A program made the translations under genes and the position numbers. The notes below the pieces were generated by a model, which saw only the letters and a program-made list of their open reading frames with translations, did no database searches and was not told the origin of the DNA. A stretch of DNA of 64,000 bases. It comes from Artocarpus heterophyllus. Its lineage: Eukaryota; Streptophyta; Magnoliopsida; Rosales; Moraceae. The stretch spans positions 13,789,770-13,853,769 of the forward strand of contig CM046333.1 of assembly GCA_025403435.1 (NCBI GenBank). Reading direction: 5' to 3'. This document shows, piece after piece, positions 1 through 12,559 of the stretch (within the stretch, counting starts at the first letter, position 1; each line of letters starts with the position of its first letter).

Positions 1-2591
1 AATTTAGTTTAAAATTTTGGTTTTATTTACATCCCTGCTGGTAAAATTTCTTGGCTTGGCTACTGTTTATAACTTAAACTTTTTCGATATTGTTTTTATG
101 TTCAAATCTATAAATTAAACAAGCAAACATTATAAGAGATAATTAGGTATATATATAAAGTATTTAAGAGAATGAGTTAAAACTTAAACACTATAATATA
201 ATAAAAATTTTTACACTAAAATATGTTTTTATTTTTACATTATAACTTTTAAGTGGTTTATATTTTATAATAGTTAAAACTTTGACATCATAACTTACAC
301 CTAAGCGCTGTGGGGATTATGGTCAAGGTCACCCGTGTGAACACGAGGTGGGGCTTCTTTGGCGGTAAGTGAATTAGAAATTAAGAAAAAGTAATGAAAC
401 CAGCAAATTTCAAGGGTGACTTGTGTGTGGACTTGGTCAGGAGTTTATGTAAGCGTGAATGGGAAGCAAAGAGTGCCCGCTTCTTTAACGTAACAATTAA
501 ATGGGACCCACCAACCATTTATAGCTTTTTTTCTCGACGCGGTTTTAACTTGTAAAAGTCATAAGTGGGCCATGTCTTTTATGACGAAAAGCCCTTACTT
601 AAGGCCACGTGGCAATCACTTGCGACGCATGGGAATGCGTGAGACGACCTCAAATCGCTCTCTGACTTTTGACGCCGCAATAAATTCTCCGTTTTCGCCG
701 TTTGGATTTTGGAAGCCGCCGGACTTGTCTTCTTTTTTTTTTCAATTTATTTTTCTTCCAATTATATATTATAGTTGTGTTTCGAAACCTTATTTTGGTT
801 ATTCTTAGCCCCTGAAAATGTAGATATTTCACATTAATGTGAATATAATTAAATTTAATGCTCAACCCCTCAAAAAAAAATTACAATTATAATTTAAGAT
901 CTCATCAAGATAGATTTATAATTTAGCATTACATTACAGTTAAGTGTATACTTACTTCTCGGAGTGTTTATTCATCTTTAATAATAACCGTGTTTTTATT
1001 GAATACTTACAATATGTTGGGTTTTTTATTTTATGAAAAATATTAAATACATCTCCATTTAATGATAAAAATTATATAACTATTTATCCATTTAATAAAA
1101 ATATTATCTTTATTTTTTATTTTTTATATGCCCTCACTGAAAAGATGTCTGACTGTGGCATTGGATATACAAAACGTAAATTTGCAAGAATTTTAATGGA
1201 GCCAGTTGGGTCGGGTCAGCCGGGATTGCAGCTCCTTGGGCCATGCTTTGTTCGTCCTTACGTGTTCTGATGTCCAAAGTCAGGAAGCACGGTTCAATTA
1301 TGAAATATATTTCATAACTGGTTTCAATAATTGGAGGAAAAATTATAGAAGAGCAGAGAAACATTAATATTTCATTTGGAATTTGATTGGTTGCGTATCT
1401 AACAAGATATGTCTCCCAATAAAGCATGTTCGAATGACTTAAAAGATGTAGAAGAAAGGATTGTGAGCGAGTTGTTCAGTCAAACTCTGCTAGACGTAAA
1501 ATCAGAAGTATGGCCCGAATGGCCTTGTCCTTGTTTAGAGTAGGGGTTCGACCAGTCAAACCGTGATGGTCCATGCAGATGCAAGAGGGCTCCGTATTGG
1601 TGGGGCGTTCATATGCATGGCCCTTCCTCTTAAGCAGATGGTTGTTGGAACTTGACCGCCAGGTGTGACGTACATATGACACTATACAAACTCAAACCTT
1701 TTTTGAATAATGTTTTAGGGCGTCGGTGCATCATATATTGATAGAAGAGAATTACAGCATGGGGCTTAATTTCTATTAGTCATAATGTTTAGCATTGATG
1801 GTGTTATGGTAATTTCTTGAATCATATGTGTACTAAAAATTATCTTTTGTTATGATTTATAGACATAGTTCGAGAGTAATTTGACATCTGATTGCACGAC
1901 AAGATACAAAGATCAAATCTCTTATTTTGTAAAAAACAAAACAAAAAAGGTTACCAATAGGTTGTTATTTTAACTATTCTTTGAAGTTGATTGCATATTC
2001 TCCAAGATACTTTATTAATTCATTTAGAAATGTTTATAATTAAATTATAATGGAATTTAATCGAAAAATAAATAAATGATTTTGCAATGGGATATCGAAA
2101 TAGGAAATATTTATTATTTGATAGGTTAGTTTATTCTTTTTAATGATTATTTATTTATCAAAAAAATAAAATTGAAAAATTCCGATTCCCTTTTTATAGT
2201 GTTTATTAAATTTAACTATAGAAGTACTAATATATGGCTATAATAATACTAAAATACCTTTGTGAATATAATTATTGGTAAAAACTACACAATGTATCTT
2301 GAAGCTATTCTAAGTTAACAGAAAACAAATCAGAGAGAATTTATTTATTTATTTTTTCCTCATTCATGTCTGCATATGTGAGCTCTACCAAACCAACAAT
2401 ATTATTTATCATACAGTACAGACACGAGTAACGGGCAAACAATATCACTCATTCATAAGTAAACATGTCCTTTTTGTCGTTCATTTTTCATTTCTACAGA
2501 AGTGAAACGGAATGAAAAGCGCCAAGTGGGCTTATCCATCCTAAAATTGTACAAATTTCGAGTACCTGGCTCTAGCATCGGGTGACCATTT
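1..2591. other. Intergenic DNA, no gene recognised
   Basis: AT-rich sequence with only short overlapping reading frames and no recognisable protein. Between about 300 and 760 the base composition is more mixed and a G-box-type palindrome (CCACGTGG, 605-612) is present, as in plant promoters. No convincing coding exon follows on either strand, so promoter identity is only a suggestion. A stretch near 140-300 resembles the short MITE family seen elsewhere in the window, but its ends are not clear. Confidence 0.5.
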
Positions 2592-2688
2592 TCATGGAAA
2601 GCCTAGCTCAAGTCTTTCAAAAGCGGATGCTGAATATCCATAAGCATCGGTTTGATCAACTCCTGTACTCTTATTAGGGTGAAGAAGT
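2592..2688 (-). pseudogene. Orphan terminal-exon-like fragment, unknown product
   Basis: On the minus strand a good acceptor (CAG at 2689-2691) is followed by one base and then 31 sense codons and TGA. The peptide has a balanced composition (it includes YGYSASAFERLELGFP at its end) and looks more like a real C-terminal exon than noise. I do not recognise the family. No matching upstream exon was found in the next few kilobases on that strand. It could be the last exon of a degraded gene, or chance. Confidence 0.25.
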
Positions 2689-3144
2689 CTGACCTTTCAC
2701 ACATGTTAAATAATTAAAATGTTGCCCATGTGCCAAAATAATGCCTTCCCCAGATGGAGCCATCCATTTGGTTGATAATGCAATGGCAAGGAGTAAATAT
2801 ATACGTGTACTTTCCCCTCCCTTTTCCCTACAAATATTGAATCTAACTGGAGCGAGAGAGAAGTCAAATTTTAATCATGTGTTTTACAGTCTGTATAACC
2901 ACTACCACACTTTAATAATGGCATGATATGACCTGAATTTAGGCGCGTTATTGTGATCCAGTTTGTTTAAGGTCATGTTAAGACTAGGATCTCCTACTTC
3001 CTCAAATCTTCAACTCAATAATTGAGCAAACTTGGAAATAATTGACATTTATTCTTGGAGAAGTTTAAAGAGCAAATTGTTGGGTGTTAGAGTTCGTCTC
3101 CCATTAATAAACTCCCACATGACCATTGAACAAAAGAGGTATAG

Positions 3145-3296
3145 AGGGTGTTTGGAAAAACCGTTTAAACTAATAGTTTGAACTGTAAATAGTGTAAAGC
3201 TTTCATATATTATAGTAAAAAGATATATTGTAAATCTCTCACATGTTATAGTTTGCAAACCCAAACTAATAGCTTAAACTACTATTCCAAACACTC
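3145..3296. mobile_element. MITE, about 150 bp, GTGTTTGGAA terminal repeats
   Basis: A short element bounded by inverted repeats: AGGGTGTTTGGAA on the left and TTCCAAACACTCA on the right. The interior contains the phrases 'aactgtaaatagtgtaaag' and 'tctcacatgttatag' in mirrored form. The same ends and core recur at 6096-6209, 19333-19471 and, in decayed form, at ten or so other places in the window. No coding capacity. The superfamily is not settled because the target duplication is too short to judge. Confidence 0.7.
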
Positions 3297-3449
3297 AAAT
3301 AGTCAACGACGGATCCAGCGCTCAACTCACGTTAGGGTTGTGTAAAGGGAGAAGTATCTTGTAAAAGAAAGCCTAAGTCCCATATCATTAAAATACAATA
3401 ATAAAAATCAACTTATAAAGATATTGACCCTTTCTACTTAACAGTTTAA

Positions 3450-3790
3450 CATTTTAAGAGCATGCAATGCTAAATTAATTTGTCACGGGTAAATTTAACA
3501 TTTGAGTGTAAAAACACTCTCTAATCCGATGTGATTTTTAATGCTAAATTTGCTATATACTCAATTTTATGACAAATTTAAATTTGATATTTGATTCCTA
3601 TTGGTTAGTAGATTGATTTTTTTTAATAATTACAATATTTTTACTTTTTAATTATTTTACCGTTAAAAGTTTTACGTTTTAAGGTTTAATAATTATGATA
3701 AATGATAAATATGACATTTTAAAATAGCATTATATATTTTTGGTAGCAAATATAACATTAACATTGATATTTATATTGAAAATGGTTTAA
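3450..3790 (+). repeat. Dispersed AT-rich repeat, copy 1
   Basis: About 340 bp of AT-rich, non-coding sequence that matches 26380-26760 in the opposite orientation. Shared landmarks are a 'ttttaaggtttaataattat' segment, a 'tttttaattatttta' segment and flanking 'aaatttaacat' motifs. It is probably a degraded non-autonomous DNA transposon; clean termini could not be fixed by eye. Confidence 0.5.
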
Positions 3791-5142
3791 AATGGAAGCC
3801 TAAGTCTTAATTCCCTCGTAGTATTGGATGCCTCCGACTTTTCATGCCTGTTCTGACGATTTTTGCACAATTCTCTCTCAACTAGCACAATTACATGGAG
3901 GCCCAACAACAGTTAGTCATCAGCATCGCTCCCTCCCACCAACTCTTCACTGTTAAGAGAAGTGATGAGACTGCCTCATGGGCTGCTTGCCTATAAATAG
4001 ATCTAGAATTCTTGCAATTATTTTGTACTAGAAACTTTTATAGGTCATTTTTTACATATTAAAACTGTTAATCATAATGGACGTAGTTCTAATTATAAGA
4101 GTTAATTACTGTAAATTTCCACATAATCATCCCTTTCCTTCACTTTTTTTGTTTGTTTGTGATCATATAATTTATGTTCAATAATAGGTTTTGATTATCA
4201 AAAAGTGAAGACCAACAGTGATCAATTCCTCTAATTTTACGCTTTATGGTTCTTTTACTAGGGAACAACCTTGTATATATTCTCTCGTCTACATGGAAAG
4301 GGAAAAGGAAGGAGAATTGGGTTGCATATATAGCACGTAAGATATGCTGATTGAATTGAGGTTTTGAGACAAACAAAAATGGAAATTTTGTCTCAGACAG
4401 ATCCAGGTCAAAGTGATTTAGACCTTTCTCTTGAAACTTCAATGCAAGTAGGCATGTTTTTCCAATTGCATTTCTGCGAGGGTTGAATTCAAAAAAAAAG
4501 GCGTGGAAGGCTGGGTCATAAACGATACTTTTCTGGAGTAACAATTTTCTTTCATATAGGCCCCTCAATGATCGGTCTCTTGTCTTTTTTCAGAGTGGTT
4601 TTCACGTCTCTATAGCAAAGATATGTTAAGATTTTGAAGATGGCTTCTCTAATTTTACTTTTCCACGACATTGCACAAGAAGCCAAGATAAATTATTTCC
4701 TCACACATCGCAAGTGGCACTCGTTTGAAATTTCTTGCGGGAGAGAGAGACCTCCTTTGGGTGCTACAAGTTAATTTAGGCGCCAAATAACGCCGATTAA
4801 ACGTTAAATCCAAAAGAAATCTTAAAGAAACTTCAAGAAATATGAGAAAGAAAAAAAGATTTACGACCTTGGTTGGAATGTTGCGTAAAAGTAAGCAAAT
4901 AGAATTTCCCCATAAATTCTTTTTCTTCCAAGTTAAACCTTTTTTTTCTTTTCCTTCTTCACTCTTTTTCTTTTACGCACTCTTTTCTCCAACGCCAAGG
5001 CCAAGGCCAAGGCCAAAAAACAAAAAAAGGCTTGTTGTGTGTGCCCCACCCAAAAGTTGGGTATAGCTAGATGAAGTTAATTTGAAAACCAGCGTGCACG
5101 TCAAGATCATATTGGTTTGAAACAAGAAAAGAACATGACTTT

Positions 5143-5173
<31 letters not shown>

Positions 5174-6095
5174 GCTCTCTCTCTATATCTATCTACCTAG
5201 TATTGCTCGTTTCTTTGCCAATGATCTTTATGGCATAATTGCATTATCAAATCTGCAAGCTTTGGCCAATGGCGTGAATTACGCAAAAGCTTGTCGTTTC
5301 CTTTTGCTTGTTCTTTGGTATGAAGCATTTTGATGATTTTTTTTTTTCAGACTATAGTTTTGTTTCATTGTTCTTCTTTTTAACTTATTAGAATAATTTG
5401 ACGGAGAGTGAGGGACTTTTTGCTAAGCCAATTGTCAATTAGTTTTTTACCCTAATTGAACATAGATAGATATACAGATACACTAATTAGTTTTATACAC
5501 TAATGCGTTGAGGTGTAGCAATTAACTGGACATCTAAAGGTAAAGTACTGTTTTGGTATAGGCAACAAGAGTGGTACCAAATCGAAACAAACTCTGAATA
5601 TTAGATGAATATTAGATATGACCTTAGAATAATAAGGTCAAGGTTGGCTAGTGATAAGCTTCATCGTCTAGAGAAATAATTTAGATTGCCAGAAGGTCCC
5701 TAAATGACCATACAGTGATAGAGGAAAGATAAGAAAAATTATCCTACGTAGAATCCAATTATTCCTGTCTGTATTTTGAACCTCTGGTGGTCTTTTTGTC
5801 ATTTAGCAGGATGATGTTTGTAAAAGGACCGTTGATCAATTCCTTCCTCTTTGTTCAAATGTTGTTAATTTTTTCAAACATGAGTTAATCTCTTTTACAT
5901 GCTATATTGATAAATATTACTCAGTCAAAATTTAGCCTCGAGTGCGTTATTTGATCATCGAGTAGAACTTCATGTTGTACAATTATTGTTTGGCATGCTA
6001 TGATCATTTTTTTTTTATGAAAATTAAATTTACTATGATGAGTTATTCGGTCTATAATTTCTCTTAAAAATAACAGATATTATAAGAAGTTATTT
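3791..6095. other. Intergenic DNA with CT microsatellite
   Basis: No recognisable gene. A (CT)n tract lies at about 5142-5185, followed by TATCTATC-type repeats. The longest reading frame (minus strand, 4140-4568) has no family resemblance and is not supported as coding. Confidence 0.5.
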
Positions 6096-6209
6096 AAGGT
6101 GTTTGGGGGAGTGAGTTAACTCCGGCATCTCAAATAGTATAAATTAGGCTCTCATATGTCATAACGTGTTGTTTAAATTCTAGAGTTAAAACTCTTCTCA
6201 CAGACACCT
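6096..6209. mobile_element. MITE interrupted by the Athila-like element
   Basis: The left terminal repeat (AAGGTGTTTGGGGGAGTGAG) and the right one (CTTCTCACAGACACCT) frame about 114 bp of the same family as 3145-3296. The right terminus is split: its last bases continue after the retroelement, at 18127-18133. The large element therefore inserted into the end of a pre-existing MITE, duplicating CACCT. Confidence 0.65.
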
Positions 6210-7585
6210 TGTTGTGGATTTTCTAACGCAAGTGCACGTATCGTTAACAAGTAATAAAGAGTAAGTAAAGTATCATTCCCACGAGGATTGCGTTAATCTA
6301 GCTAAGTACCAAAATTGGTTAACCCTACAATTATTTGAACAATCAAATATAAAATAGAAAAATAGCAAAACAAAAAAATATAAATGAAAATCTAAATAAT
6401 AAAAGACTAGGGCATCCGATTTCACCTAAATTAATCATATTCAAATTATCTGATTTAATCAATTGATGTTTACTCCTATGCCGATAACGAACTTCTCTTA
6501 GGTAGTCATTAATCTTTCTCAAGCATTAATAATTTATCCTCGTTAGCAAATTTCATACATCTCTGTGAAAACTCTAAACTTACCAAGATTCATTAAGAAC
6601 AAGAAATTCATAGTGTTACACAAGTCTCATAGATATCTCTATCCTATGATGATCTCATGGCATTCAATCATGGTCTAATTTAATTATCGCTTCTCAGCCT
6701 CAAATTAAATCACAAATCATGCAAAAGGTGCGCAAACTTTTACAAGCATTAAGATTAGATTAAATACTCAGCATAGATAATAAATAAACATCGAATTGAA
6801 TAAATTAAACAAAAGTGAGCATTCATAATCTGGCTACATCGTAGCCTAGAATAGAGAAAGTTAGTTCCTAATGAAACTAAAAACAATCCTAAATAATATC
6901 TTAAATATGACGAGTGAAGGAAAAGAACTGTGTTTGGATGCGAAGATGATTTCCGTCTCCGGGTTGCACCGTTCTTCTTCTCCAAAGCAGTGAGTTCTCT
7001 CCTCTTGTTTGAAGTTTTTCCCTCTTAGAATCCGTGCTCCAACCCTTCATAATGTTCTATTTATAGGCTAGGGTTTAAAAGGGTAATTTTAGAATGAAAT
7101 TACACTAGAATTTGAATTGGGATCGCAATGGCGCCTAGGCTCGATTTTCTGGCGCCTAGGCTTCATTACAGCGCCTAGGCGCTATACTTGCCCGTGGATG
7201 CTTTTCTGAACTGACGCCTAGGCGCCGTGAATACGACGCCTAGGCGCTAAAATTATAACGCCTAGGCGCTATACTGGCCTCCTAAATGGCGCTTAGGCGC
7301 CCAAATTGTGACGCCTAGGCGCTATGCTCTCGGGTTTTTTGTGTGAAACTTCATCTGTAGCAGTGCCTAAGCGCTCAATAGTTGGCGTCTAGGCTCTATT
7401 TCATCCCGAGTCCACTTTTGCTTAATTTTCGGTCTACTTTGCCCTGTGTTTTGTCATTATGCATCGTTTTCCTTCAAAACCTATAAAAGAACATAAAACA
7501 CTATTAAATTCTTATAAATCGCTCAAAACTAACAAAAATATTAAGTGAGAATCATCTAATTAATTAGCCTAAAACTAACTTATCA
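6210..7585 (-). repeat. 3' LTR of the Athila-like element (1376 bp)
   Basis: It begins TGTTGTGGATTTTC and ends AACTTATCA and aligns along its length with 16824-18126. By eye the two differ by a few percent, mostly C/T and G/A changes, plus length changes in a GC-rich block at about 7132-7396. That block contains about ten variants of the palindrome GCGCCTAGGCGC. On the minus strand this is the downstream LTR. Confidence 0.88.
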
Positions 7586-7600
7586 AATACCCCCAAACTT
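7586..7600 (-). promoter_or_regulatory. Polypurine tract
   Basis: On the minus strand, AAGTTTGGGGGTATT abuts the 3' LTR. A G-run preceded by AAGTTT is the expected plus-strand primer position in Athila/Tat-type elements. A second similar G-run lies at about 9046-9060, inside the element, and could be an older or internal copy. Confidence 0.75.
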
Positions 7601-9428
7601 AAGATTTTGCTAGTCCTCGAGAAAAAGACACAAAAAAAAAAAGAACAAAGAACAAGACAAAAAGACGGGACTAACACAAACGCACGACATAGTTCAAGCA
7701 TCAATTTAATTTTTCATCATACTTGGCCTCAAATATTGCAAAAAGTTTATGACTCAAAGGAAACTCTAACCATTGTGATCATGTAAAAAAAATCAATTTA
7801 AATCTTAGGTTTACTATACTCATAATTCCTTGAGTGTGTGTGTGTGATGCCTGTGGCACTTATGTACCTACACTCAGATTAGTTTATGTCAACAAGCTTA
7901 TTTTGAAAGATCTCTAGATTAGTGAAATGTATGAACTCCATAGGCCTATTTTTCAAACCCACTCTCCACTAATATAGATTATCGCATCATCAAAGATCAT
8001 TAGGACTTTATTCGGCTTGTAATGTATGGCTAAGGTAAAAAGGTGAGATAAAGGATATAATGTAGCTCAAAATTCACCCATAAACACACAATTTGTGTCA
8101 GGACCTTATGAGAACATCATTTTTTCTTTCTTTCTAAGTACACCCTCAAACTTATGTTGCACTCCCTTTGTTATTCACATTTATTTGACGTGTGTATTAT
8201 TTTTTTTCTTTTTTTCTTTTTCTTTTTTTTGTTTTGTTTTCTCTCTTTTTTTTGCTTTTCTTTTTTTTTTTGTTTTCTTTTTTTTTTTTTAGACAATGAA
8301 TAAACATGAATATATAATCCCTTGATAACAATACTCAAAACTCCACCCATTAATGAATGATAGGAAAATATATTTTCTTGATAAGTTCTTCAAAACTCCA
8401 CCCATCCTCCCATAATGCCAACTACCTTCAAATAATTTCCTGAACAAACTAGTCACGTTTATGGGTGAGGGACTAAGTAGGATAAGTTATTCAAAGGCTA
8501 GGTTGATTATGTGGGTAACAAAGAAAATGGTTAATAAGGCTCAACGAGGTAACTAGTGATTAAATGATGTTAATGGTAGGCTTGAAAGGCTCAAACAATC
8601 CAAAAATGGCCTAAATCATGTCCTTAATGATGTGTAGCCTAGGATTTCACCTCGAGTGGTTATCAAATAGGTTTTAGCATTCATTTGAGATAAAAAATAT
8701 CACTTAATCAACATAAAAGTCCTCTAAGTGTAGAATACTTAGGTGATCAAGACGTGAGTGCTCAAAGTGCTCAAACAATCACAGTATGGCAAACAAATCA
8801 CAAGAAAAACAAGGATAGACCAACAATAATTATTATCCCCTAAAAGCCATATTCAATTTCAACCATCGTCTTATCATTGGTTTCCTATGTTTCAAGTTAA
8901 ACAGTGCTCAAACGACACAACTTTACTATCCTAATTACTATCAAATGCAAAGAAGAAAAAAAACAAAACAAAACCTAAACTAAAACCTAATTAAACCATA
9001 ATGACTAATTGACAAAAAAAAAAAAAAAAACATAAAGCAACACACCACCCCCAAACTTGAACAATATATTGTCCTCAATGTAAAAAGAAAATAAAAATAA
9101 GAAAGGAAAGAATACTCCCTAAACTGAAGGTTGCGGCAGCCTATTCCTATTCCTCTTCATCCTCATTCTCTTTATTATCTTCATTGAAAGCAGAGACTGT
9201 GGGAAAATTGTCCAAGTTCATGTTCAGATGCATGGCCATGCGGTTCATCATCTGTGCTAGGTTGTCGATATGGTTTTAGTTTTTTAATTTTTTTTTTTTA
9301 GCAAGTTGAGCACCTTGATGTCCCCCGAAAACCTAGAATCACCACAAACAAGACTTACATCATGATTAAGTAGCAAAAAAGACTAAAACTAAAAGAAACA
9401 ACTAATAAACTAAATAATATTATGAAAA
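7601..9428. other. Non-coding 3' interior of the Athila-like element
   Basis: There is no protein-coding signal. The block holds a long T/C-rich tract (about 8190-8292), which is a polypurine run on the element's own strand, and a second CCCCCAAACTTG motif near 9050. No reverse transcriptase or integrase motifs were seen on either strand. Confidence 0.6.
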
Positions 9429-9636
9429 CTAAAATTGAAAAGGATAGAGAGCTTGGGTTGCCTCCCAAGAAGCGCTTGTTTTATAGTCATCAGTTTGACT
9501 CTCAAAGAAGCGTTTGTCAAAGAGCGGCTTTCGCCCATAGTTAGTGTCAAACAACACCACATATGGGTCTTGGTTATAGATACCCTCAAGCTTGGTAAGA
9601 TTTAGAAGTGATTCGCACGTTGCACCAACAAAAAAC
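9429..9636 (-). pseudogene. 3' part of the element's second ORF
   Basis: This is the C-terminal end of a reading frame interrupted by the copia-type solo LTR at 9637-11535. If one copy of the short target duplication is kept, the frame here is the same as that of 11536-12274, so the uninterrupted ORF would be about 313 codons. The piece ends in a stop after the motif SWEATQALYPFQF. It belongs to the retroelement and its function is unknown. Confidence 0.6.
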
Positions 9637-11535
9637 TGTTGGAAACAAAGTGCGCAACGGAATTTTAAAAAATTTCCATCAGAGTAATTTCCAAAACACA
9701 AGTTTGACATGTTATATGTATAAATTAAACAGATCTTACTAACCTCAGCGTGTCGAAGAACCTCTGCAACCCGTGTAGAGAAGTAACGTTCCAGAAGAGC
9801 CTCACTCTTAGGGAGTTTTCAGATGTTCACTAGAAGAGCATCACTCTTAATCTCTTAAATTGATCTTAGTAAATCACGAGACTCACTCCCTTTTTATACC
9901 TATTGGTCCTGGGGTCAGTCCATATCAGATTAGGTCTCAAAAACTCGAAACAGAATCAAGTTCGGATCAATATCTGATAAGATCCGCGTGAAAACGCGTA
10001 ACCTTATCTACCGCTGATCGGTAGGCTGAACATTCCAATCGGCATGCCGAACAGGCCAGTTCGGCAGGCCAAACACGTCATTCGGCAGGCCAAACTCCCG
10101 AGAAAAAATCTCCGCGAATCTTTTATTTTCCACCCAAGATTCTAAAGGATAAAGTCTCAGTTTTGATTCAAATAACCCAATAGAGAAGCTATCTGATCAA
10201 AACAAACTTTATCAAGATAATCTCTAAGAAAATAAATCAATTCATAATAATTCTACAAGTTTATCTTGTTCTAATTTGTCCAAAATTAAAACAACCGATA
10301 AACAGACAAGAATTATCTGATCGTAATAATTCAACAAGTTTATCTTAAACTAATTTCTTACAAAAATTAATTCAACCGATAAACAGACATGAATTATTTG
10401 ATTCTTACAAATTTTAAACCAATCTGATAAATCCGACATAAGTCACTAATTATTGGAAAAACACGCCGTGTCATTACAGGATTTTGTGAGCTAGCAAATG
10501 GGACCAAAATGGATCTATAAAGTTCAAGCTCATGATAATTATGAAACCCAATATCCCAGATATACATTTCACAATTATCAACTCCAACGCTACTCCACTA
10601 AAAGCTTAGAGCTGCACTCTCGAACTTTATAGAATTACGAAACTCGTGTAGCTAAGTCTCCATGACATATCATAGTGTATCGTATCCCCATATGATCATT
10701 CATAATCGGCTTAAGGACAAGTTCTGTCTTACCTTCCCGATTATTTTTATCTTACGTTCCATTGTCTCACCATTAGAAAACTTACCATCCAAAGATAGTA
10801 TACCATTCAGTTACACCTATGTATCCAAATGGTTGAGCGCTCCAGTTTTTCAATTACATGACAACGCATATAAGAGGATATCATTACCCCTAAAGATGAG
10901 CTATGGATTCCATATCTATGAATAACAAGTCTACGCTATCAAGAGTCATGCCTCCAACTTACCGGCATGCATACCACTATAGAGATGTGGGAGTCACCCA
11001 TTGGTACATCAAAAGACACAAGTCGAGACAACGGGCTCACTATTCATCTCAGGATTAAGATACAATACAAATGACTGTTTAAAGTGAATCGATTTGCTAA
11101 GACAGAATTATTAATCCAAATCAATTCACTTTGCGTCCCGATCCAACACATCGTCACCTATGACAACGTGCCAATGTTTCTATTCACGGAGTCAAACTCC
11201 GATGGCCAAGACAAACCATCTCTCATAAGAGATATAGACAACATAACAATCTTTACATGAATAAAGCGCCCGACTTTATTTCCTCGATTGCGGATCATAT
11301 GTTTTAGACCGTCACCTTAAGAATCGTGTCTTCCGTATAATCAGTCCATCATATGCCCAATTCTTAAGGTTTAGACTGACAGTCTCAGACTACTGTTTGC
11401 TTATCATACATTCAACAAATATGAACGTAAAGATGACAAGATTTGGTATATATATAAATGAATAAATTCTTTATTGATAAAAATATCTCCAAAAACGTAT
11501 TATATTTTTACTCCTTAGGGCATACATGTCTAACA
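9637..11535 (-). mobile_element. Solo LTR, copia-type (1.9 kb), nested
   Basis: The ends are TGTTGGAAAC and ATGTCTAACA, which form short inverted repeats (TGTTGGA/TGTTAGA). The flanks are AAAAC (9632-9636) and CAAAC (11536-11540), a five-base duplication with one mismatch. Removing the unit brings the surrounding ORF back into one frame. The minus orientation is suggested by the TGTTAGACATGTATGCC start, which resembles common plant copia LTRs. No internal domain remains, so it is read as a solo LTR left by recombination. Confidence 0.72.
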
Positions 11536-12274
11536 CAAACGTCTTTAAATGATGTGTTTTTGATGGGAACTTGATTATTGGCTCGAGCTTGAACATGGTG
11601 AGATGTGATGGTTGTGATGCCCATGGCCAACACGAATTAGTTGGTGATCTATATGTTGGAACCATTGATGAGCTCAAATCAACAGTCGTATGTGCTTCTA
11701 TATCCTTCAACGACCCTCGCGGCTTCTCCTCATATAGGAATTCCTCTAATGACCCTTCTATTTGCTCTTCCCTTTCCTTTTGGCTATCCATTAGCATGCT
11801 TGTGATTTGGTCTTCATAAAAGTCAAAGTTTTGGATAGACTCCACTTGATTTAGCAAGTGTACATCGTTGTTGATTGAGCAAGATCCCAACTCAGCAAAT
11901 GGTTGAGCTAAGACAACTTCAAAGGGTTCTTGTTCTTCATCTTGAGGTTCTATTTCCTCTAGAGGCTCAAATTCCTGAGGTTTCACACAATCATCATCAA
12001 ACAAAACTACATCATTTATCGTTTTATGGTCACCAATAGGATTTGATATTGTAATTTCCTCCTCTAGATGACTCTCTAAAATTTTACTCTTTAAATGGAT
12101 TTGTTCATTAAGATAACGCCAAGAGTTGAAAATTTCATGACTTCCTTCAAGAGTGGCCTTGAGACGGTCTAAAGCAACTTCCAAAGCTGTCTTCTTTTCT
12201 TGATATTGGCTATAGGATTGTTCCATCATGTTGGGTGGATATTTTGTGAAAGATTTTGGTGCCTCTCTCAGCAA
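11536..12274 (-). pseudogene. 5' part of the element's second ORF, acidic protein
   Basis: About 246 codons are open before the frame runs into the nested LTR. The middle is very acidic, with repeated EPLEEIEPQDEEQEPFE-like stretches, and the N-terminal part is helical and charged. It continues at 9429-9636. No enzymatic motif is visible. It lies downstream of the gag fragment at 16388-16685 but is not in the same frame: collapsing the 4.1 kb solo LTR leads from that fragment to a stop within a few codons. Confidence 0.6.
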
Positions 12275-12559
12275 GAATTATGCTGTAACACCCGATATTT
12301 TTAGTGCATTAAAAATGCATTAAATTAAAGATTATGTTAAGACAAAGTACAATTAAAGGAAAACACTGTATAATAAGATGGAAAATTATACAGTGTTAGA
12401 GCAACGCAGTATAAGAATTGAATTGTGTGGACCACAATTTTATTTTATACTTTTTATAAAAGAAAAGAAAAAAAAAAAAAAAAAAAAATCAGAAATTCCA
12501 AAGCAAACTCGACTTTCTCTCTCTAGATTTTCTCTCTCTAGATTTTCTCTCTCTCTCCT

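Noticed and set aside
4140..4568. 142-codon minus-strand frame
   Set aside because: No recognised family, no splice partners, low-complexity flanks; best taken as chance.
8095..8292. Phe-rich 65-codon frame
   Set aside because: Translation of a T/C-rich tract inside the retroelement.
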